Shown: one piece after another, positions 29,707 to 32,983 of the stretch
Layout: each line of letters opens with the position of its first letter
Numbering within the stretch: position 1 is the first letter of the stretch
DNA from: JAJPKK01 sp035311445
GTDB lineage: Bacteria; Pseudomonadota; Alphaproteobacteria; Rhizobiales; Xanthobacteraceae
Direction of reading: 5' to 3'
Length of the DNA stretch: 32,983 bases
NCBI GenBank assembly: GCA_035311445.1
Contig: DATGCX010000032.1
Span: 1-32,983 of the forward strand
The notes under the pieces: model-generated
Databases searched by the model: none
The model's input: the letters and a program-made list of their open reading frames with translations, nothing else
What the model was told of the DNA's origin: nothing
Program-made: the position numbers and the translations under genes

Positions 29707-30828
29707 ATGCCCCTTCCCCTCTCCGGCCTTCTCGTCGTCTCCCTTGAGCAAGCAGTCGCGGCGCCCATGTGCACGTGCCGCCTCGCCGACGCCGGCGCGC
29801 GGGTCATCAAGGTCGAGCGACCGGAAGGCGATTTTGCCCGCGGCTATGACAATCTCGTTCATGGCGAAAGCGCCTATTTCGTCTGGCTCAACCGCGGGAA
29901 GGAATCCGCGGTGCTCGACCTCTCCAAATTCGAGGACAAGGCGCTGCTCGAGGCCATGCTGGGGAAGGCCGATGTGTTCGTGCAGAACCTCAAGCCCGGC
30001 GCGGTGGGAAAGCTCGGTTTCGCACTCGATCGCCTGCGCCGCCACTATCCGCGCCTGATCGTCTGTTCGATATCAGGCTATGGCGAGAGCGGTCCTTATG
30101 CGCGACGCAAGGCTTACGATCTGCTGATCCAGGCCGAAGCTGGCCTTGCCTCCATCACCGGCGGCCCCGAGGCGCCGGCGCGCGTCGGAGTCTCGGCGGT
30201 CGATATCGTGGCCGGCATGAATGCCTACGAGGCGATCCTCGAGGCGCTAATTTCGCGCGAGCAAAGCGGAGAAGGCGTCGAGATTTCGGTGTCGATGTTC
30301 GACGCGATTGCGGATTGGTTGACCGTGCCCCTGCTGCAACACGAGGGCGGCCAGACGCCCCGACGGATCGGGCTTGCTCATCCGAGCATTGCGCCATACG
30401 GGATTTTCACGACACGCGACGGCGCCGATATTCTGATCTCGATTCAGAGCGATCGCGAATGGCGTATATTGGCGAGCAAGGTGCTGGGAGACACGGCGCT
30501 TGCGGCCGATCCGGCGTTCGCCACCAATGTGGAGCGGGTGAAGCGGCGCGCCGAAATCGATGCGCGGGTCCAGGCAGTTTTCGGCACAAGCGACGTGGTG
30601 CCGTTGTCGCAGAAACTCGACGCCGCCGATATTGCATTCGCGCGCGTCAGCGATATGGCGGCGCTCGCCACGCATCCGCATTTGCGCCGGATCACGGTGA
30701 CAACCCCGTCGGGGCCCGTATCCTATCCGGCTCCTGCCCGCGGGAGGACGGAGGGATACGGCGCAGTGCCGGGCCTTGGCGAGCATTCGGACGAGGTGCG
30801 CGCCGAGTTCCTGGCGAAACGTATGTAG
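29707..30828 (+). CDS. CaiB/BaiF class III CoA-transferase
   Basis: This 373-residue family III CoA-transferase moves CoA between carboxylic acids. The family opening is PLSGLLVVSLEQAVAAPMCT, then LADAGARVIKVERPEGDFAR. The catalytic Asp138 lies in RRKAYDLLIQAEAGL, matching Asp169 of formyl-CoA transferase; GVSAVDIVAGMNAYEAILEA and GVEISVSMFDA follow. It is a single intact protein of near-normal length (about 380-400). It lies 230 bases after the MetE-like array on the same strand, so it may activate an acid formed by or imported for that pathway. The acids used are unknown. Confidence 0.9.
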   Translation: MPLPLSGLLVVSLEQAVAAPMCTCRLADAGARVIKVERPEGDFARGYDNLVHGESAYFVWLNRGKESAVLDLSKFEDKALLEAMLGKADVFVQNLKPGAVGKLGFALDRLRRHYPRLIVCSISGYGESGPYARRKAYDLLIQAEAGLASITGGPEAPARVGVSAVDIVAGMNAYEAILEALISREQSGEGVEISVSMFDAIADWLTVPLLQHEGGQTPRRIGLAHPSIAPYGIFTTRDGADILISIQSDREWRILASKVLGDTALAADPAFATNVERVKRRAEIDARVQAVFGTSDVVPLSQKLDAADIAFARVSDMAALATHPHLRRITVTTPSGPVSYPAPARGRTEGYGAVPGLGEHSDEVRAEFLAKRM

Positions 30829-30900
30829 GGGCGACCCTTGTGGTCGCCCCTACTGCCGGTGGACGCGGAGCGCAAACGGGGCAACCACAAGGGTCGCCCC
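30828..30900. terminator. Paired palindromes between convergent genes, likely terminator
   Basis: GGGGCGACC-CTTGT-GGTCGCCCC lies at 30828-30850, starting at the last base of the CoA-transferase stop codon. A mirror copy, GGGGCAACCACAAGGGTCGCCCC, lies at 30878-30900. The two copies can also pair with each other. Placed between convergent genes, they likely end both transcripts, though no U-run follows. The sequence is another dispersed bradyrhizobial repeat. Confidence 0.7.
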
Positions 30901-30940
30901 CCACAGCAGACGATGTCGTGAATATTTGTCGCTGCGCGCC

Positions 30941-32485
30941 TCAATCCATCGCGTGAGCCGTGCTCCTACCGAGCTGTCGCACGGCGCGCGAGGAGCCGAC
31001 GAACAGAACCAGCGGCATCGCGGCGAACGCCAGCAGCAGCAGCATCTTGTAGTCGTTCGCGTAGGCGATGATCATGGCCTGTTGGGTCACCATCAGATCG
31101 AGCAGCGCCTTGCCGGCATCCGTCGCCATGTTGAGGGTCGAGGCGACGTCCGGCGCCTGCAGCGCGCTATTGAACGGCGTCACGTTTTCGACGAGGCGCG
31201 CGTGCATGACGGTCGCGGTATTGGTGAGCTGGGCGATCATCACGGAGATGCCGATCGAGGAGAAAATGTTTCGCATCAGCGTGAGCATCGCGGTGCCGTC
31301 GGTGCGCAATTCATTCTTGAGCGTGAGGAACGCGACCGTGCTCAGCGGCACGAACAGAAAGCCGATGCCGGCGCCCTGGATCATGCTTGTCACCGCAATC
31401 GTTGTGCCGGAGGTCTGGTCCGTGAACAGCTCCATCTGATACAGCGTGCCGGCCATGAGGACGAGCCCGAAAAGCAGCAGCCACCGCGCTTCGATGATGC
31501 GCAGCAACCGGCCGATGACCATCATGCTCAACAGCGTGCCGATGCCGCGGGTGCCGAGCAGCCAGCCGGCCGTCGTCACTGGGTAGCCGATGATGTTCTG
31601 CATGAAGGGTGATACCAGCGCCATGGTCCCAAACAGCGCCACGCCCACGAAGGCCATGAACACGAGGCCCGTCACGAAGTTGCGGTCACGAAAGACCTCG
31701 AAGCGCACAAAGGGATTGTCGGTCGTCAGCGAGTGGGCGAAGAAGAAATAGAAGCCCACGATGGAGATAATGAGTTCAGCGACGATCTCGGTCGAAGAGA
31801 ACCATCCGACCTGTTCGCCGCGATCGAGCATGATCTGCAGTGACCCGATCCCGATGGCGAGCGCCACGAACCCGAACCAGTCGAAGCGCCGGCTTTTCTC
31901 CGTTGGGGTCTCGTCCATGAAAATCATGAGGCCGATGACCGTAAAGATGCCGATCGGCAGATTGATGAGAAAAACCCAGTGCCAGCTGTACTGGTCGGTA
32001 AGCCAGCCACCCAGCGTCGGCCCCATGATCGGGCCGAGCATCACGCCCACGCCCCAGATCGCCATGGCGGAGCCGCGTTCGGCCAGCGTATAGGAATCCA
32101 ACATCACGGCCTGGGACAGCGGCACCAGCGCGGCGCCGAACGAGCCCTGCAGCGCGCGGAACAGGACCATTTCTTCGATGCTCTGTGCCGAACCGCACAG
32201 CACCGATGCAAACGTGAAGCCGGCGGCGCAGACGATGAAGAGCTTCTTGCGACCGAACCGCTCGGCAACCCAGCCGATCGGCGCCGTCATGATGGCGGCG
32301 GCCACGATGTAGGAAGTCAGGACCCAGTTGATCTGGTCCTGGGAGGCCGACAGGCTGCCCTGCATATAGGGCAGAGCCACATTTGCGATGGTGGAATCGA
32401 GCGCCTGCATGATGGTCGCCGCCATGGCGCAGACGGTGAGCAGCGTGCGGCGCATTCCGCGTGGAAGGGGCTGGGCGGCGGTCAT
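30941..32485 (-). CDS. DHA2-family (EmrB/QacA) drug:H+ antiporter
   Basis: This 514-residue inner-membrane protein has about 14 hydrophobic segments. Motif D1 is LDSTIANVALPYM (29-41), motif A is GWVAERFGRKK (71-81), and the antiporter motif C region is GVGVMLGPIMGPTLGGWL (144-161). These identify the 14-helix DHA2 branch (EmrB). The gene for a membrane fusion protein lies just upstream on the same strand (62-base gap with a REP hairpin), so the pair forms an EmrAB-like pump that expels hydrophobic or acidic compounds across both membranes with an outer-membrane channel. In this context it might export aromatic acids, but that is inference. Confidence 0.92.
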   Translation of the reverse strand: MTAAQPLPRGMRRTLLTVCAMAATIMQALDSTIANVALPYMQGSLSASQDQINWVLTSYIVAAAIMTAPIGWVAERFGRKKLFIVCAAGFTFASVLCGSAQSIEEMVLFRALQGSFGAALVPLSQAVMLDSYTLAERGSAMAIWGVGVMLGPIMGPTLGGWLTDQYSWHWVFLINLPIGIFTVIGLMIFMDETPTEKSRRFDWFGFVALAIGIGSLQIMLDRGEQVGWFSSTEIVAELIISIVGFYFFFAHSLTTDNPFVRFEVFRDRNFVTGLVFMAFVGVALFGTMALVSPFMQNIIGYPVTTAGWLLGTRGIGTLLSMMVIGRLLRIIEARWLLLFGLVLMAGTLYQMELFTDQTSGTTIAVTSMIQGAGIGFLFVPLSTVAFLTLKNELRTDGTAMLTLMRNIFSSIGISVMIAQLTNTATVMHARLVENVTPFNSALQAPDVASTLNMATDAGKALLDLMVTQQAMIIAYANDYKMLLLLAFAAMPLVLFVGSSRAVRQLGRSTAHAMD

Positions 32486-32511
32486 GGTATGCTCTTGAAG
32501 TCTTCTAGTCG

Positions 32512-32541
32512 CTTTCTCCCTCCCCTTGTGGGGGAGGGAAA
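32512..32541. repeat. REP hairpin between fusion protein and transporter genes
   Basis: CTTTCTCCCTCCCC-TTGT-GGGGGAGGGAAAG forms a stem of about 13 pairs with one offset base. It is the same family as the elements at 19776 and 21190. It lies within the EmrAB-like operon, not at its end. Confidence 0.8.
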
Positions 32542-32547
32542 GAAGAG

Positions 32548-32983
32548 CTATCGCGCCGCCATCTTCTCGTCGGCGACTGAGGCCGATGGCCCGAACAGCG
32601 ACGCGATCAATTTGCCGAGCGACCGGCTACGGCCGGTATCAATCTCGACCTTTACGCTCATGCCGGAGCGCAGGTCTCTGGTGTTCTGGTCGGGGTCGAA
32701 CGCGATGCGCACCGGAACGCGCTGCACCACTTTCACCCAGTTCCCGCTGGCGTTCTGCGGTGGCAAAATAGCGAATTGCGCGCCGGTGCCGGGGCTGACG
32801 GCGGATACCGTGCCGTGGAAGGTGCGGTCCGGGAATGCGTCCACATCCATCGAAACCTTCTGACCGGACCGCAGGTAGGTAATGTCGGTTTCCTTCGGAT
32901 TGGCATCGACCCACGGCGCGGCGTCGTCGATGATGCTGAACACGGCCGCGCCGGCGATCACATAGCGTCCGAGCTGGATGTTG
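32548..32983 (-). CDS. HlyD/EmrA-type membrane fusion protein, C-terminal part, cut by right edge
   Basis: The minus-strand frame is open from the right edge to the stop at 32548-32550, giving about 144 C-terminal residues. The beta-barrel part of periplasmic adaptor proteins is clear: VDANPKETDITYLRSGQKVS, then VSAVSPGTGAQFAILPPQNA, SGNWVKVVQRVPVRI and DLRSGMSVKVEID. The segment GAQFAILPPQNASGNWVKV is highly characteristic of EmrA. The lipoyl/coiled-coil half and the N-terminal membrane anchor lie beyond the window. It delivers substrate with the downstream DHA2 transporter. Confidence 0.92.
   Translation of the reverse strand, partial: NIQLGRYVIAGAAVFSIIDDAAPWVDANPKETDITYLRSGQKVSMDVDAFPDRTFHGTVSAVSPGTGAQFAILPPQNASGNWVKVVQRVPVRIAFDPDQNTRDLRSGMSVKVEIDTGRSRSLGKLIASLFGPSASVADEKMAAR

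Overview
The window looks like a piece of chromosome from a high-GC alphaproteobacterium, most likely of the Bradyrhizobium/Rhodopseudomonas group. This is inferred from GC-rich coding style, many LIV-type transporter, CoA-transferase, SDR and NHL-repeat genes, and intergenic palindromes typical of that group (the 'RGLDPRIH' repeat, CCCTCCCC...GGGGAGGG repeats, 'GTGGGCAAAGC' repeats). No database search was possible, so taxon and gene names rest on recognised motifs and remembered family features.

Left third (1-8.0 kb): a decayed, patchwork region. It starts with a truncated tyrosine recombinase, then a phosphoesterase/phospholipase C family gene (minus). Next is a mercury module: merR (minus), a canonical MerR-type operator, merT, and a merP with an amber stop at codon 3. 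After that come gene fragments: a frameshifted MFS transporter, a duplicated and partly deleted copy of a DUF5681/hypothetical gene pair beside its intact copy, an AraC regulator tail, a serine recombinase tail, and an N-terminally truncated polysaccharide-export ABC ATPase. An alpha/beta hydrolase (minus) and a TPR pseudogene follow.

Middle (8.0-15.7 kb): housekeeping-like and accessory metabolic genes. These are a terB-like gene overlapping an SDR gene, a class I glutamine amidotransferase convergent with a 4HBT thioesterase, a second SDR, a secreted SRPBCC protein, a Uma2-family protein, a secreted NHL-repeat protein, an enoyl-CoA hydratase family protein and a small secreted Cys-containing protein.

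Right half (15.7-33 kb): a catabolic cluster on the plus strand. It holds a thiolase (pcaF-like) 5' remnant, ligI (2-pyrone-4,6-dicarboxylate lactonase), then ligA-ligB-ligC (protocatechuate 4,5-dioxygenase subunits and the semialdehyde dehydrogenase) with overlapping reading frames. A complete LIV-type ABC importer follows (binding protein, two permeases, two ATPases). After it come four consecutive MetE-like zinc methyltransferase paralogues, each joined to the next by a 4-nt start/stop overlap, then a class III CoA-transferase. An EmrAB-like efflux pair (minus) closes the window, the fusion protein cut by the right edge.

The most unusual feature is the four-gene MetE-like array. All four copies keep the His-x-Cys, Glu and Cys zinc ligands but differ at other conserved positions, and they sit next to an importer, a protocatechuate meta-cleavage pathway and a CoA-transferase. 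One reading is a dedicated methyl-transfer system feeding on an imported methylated compound (for example a methoxy-aromatic or a methylated sulfur or nitrogen compound). This is a hypothesis only; the sequence does not name the substrate.
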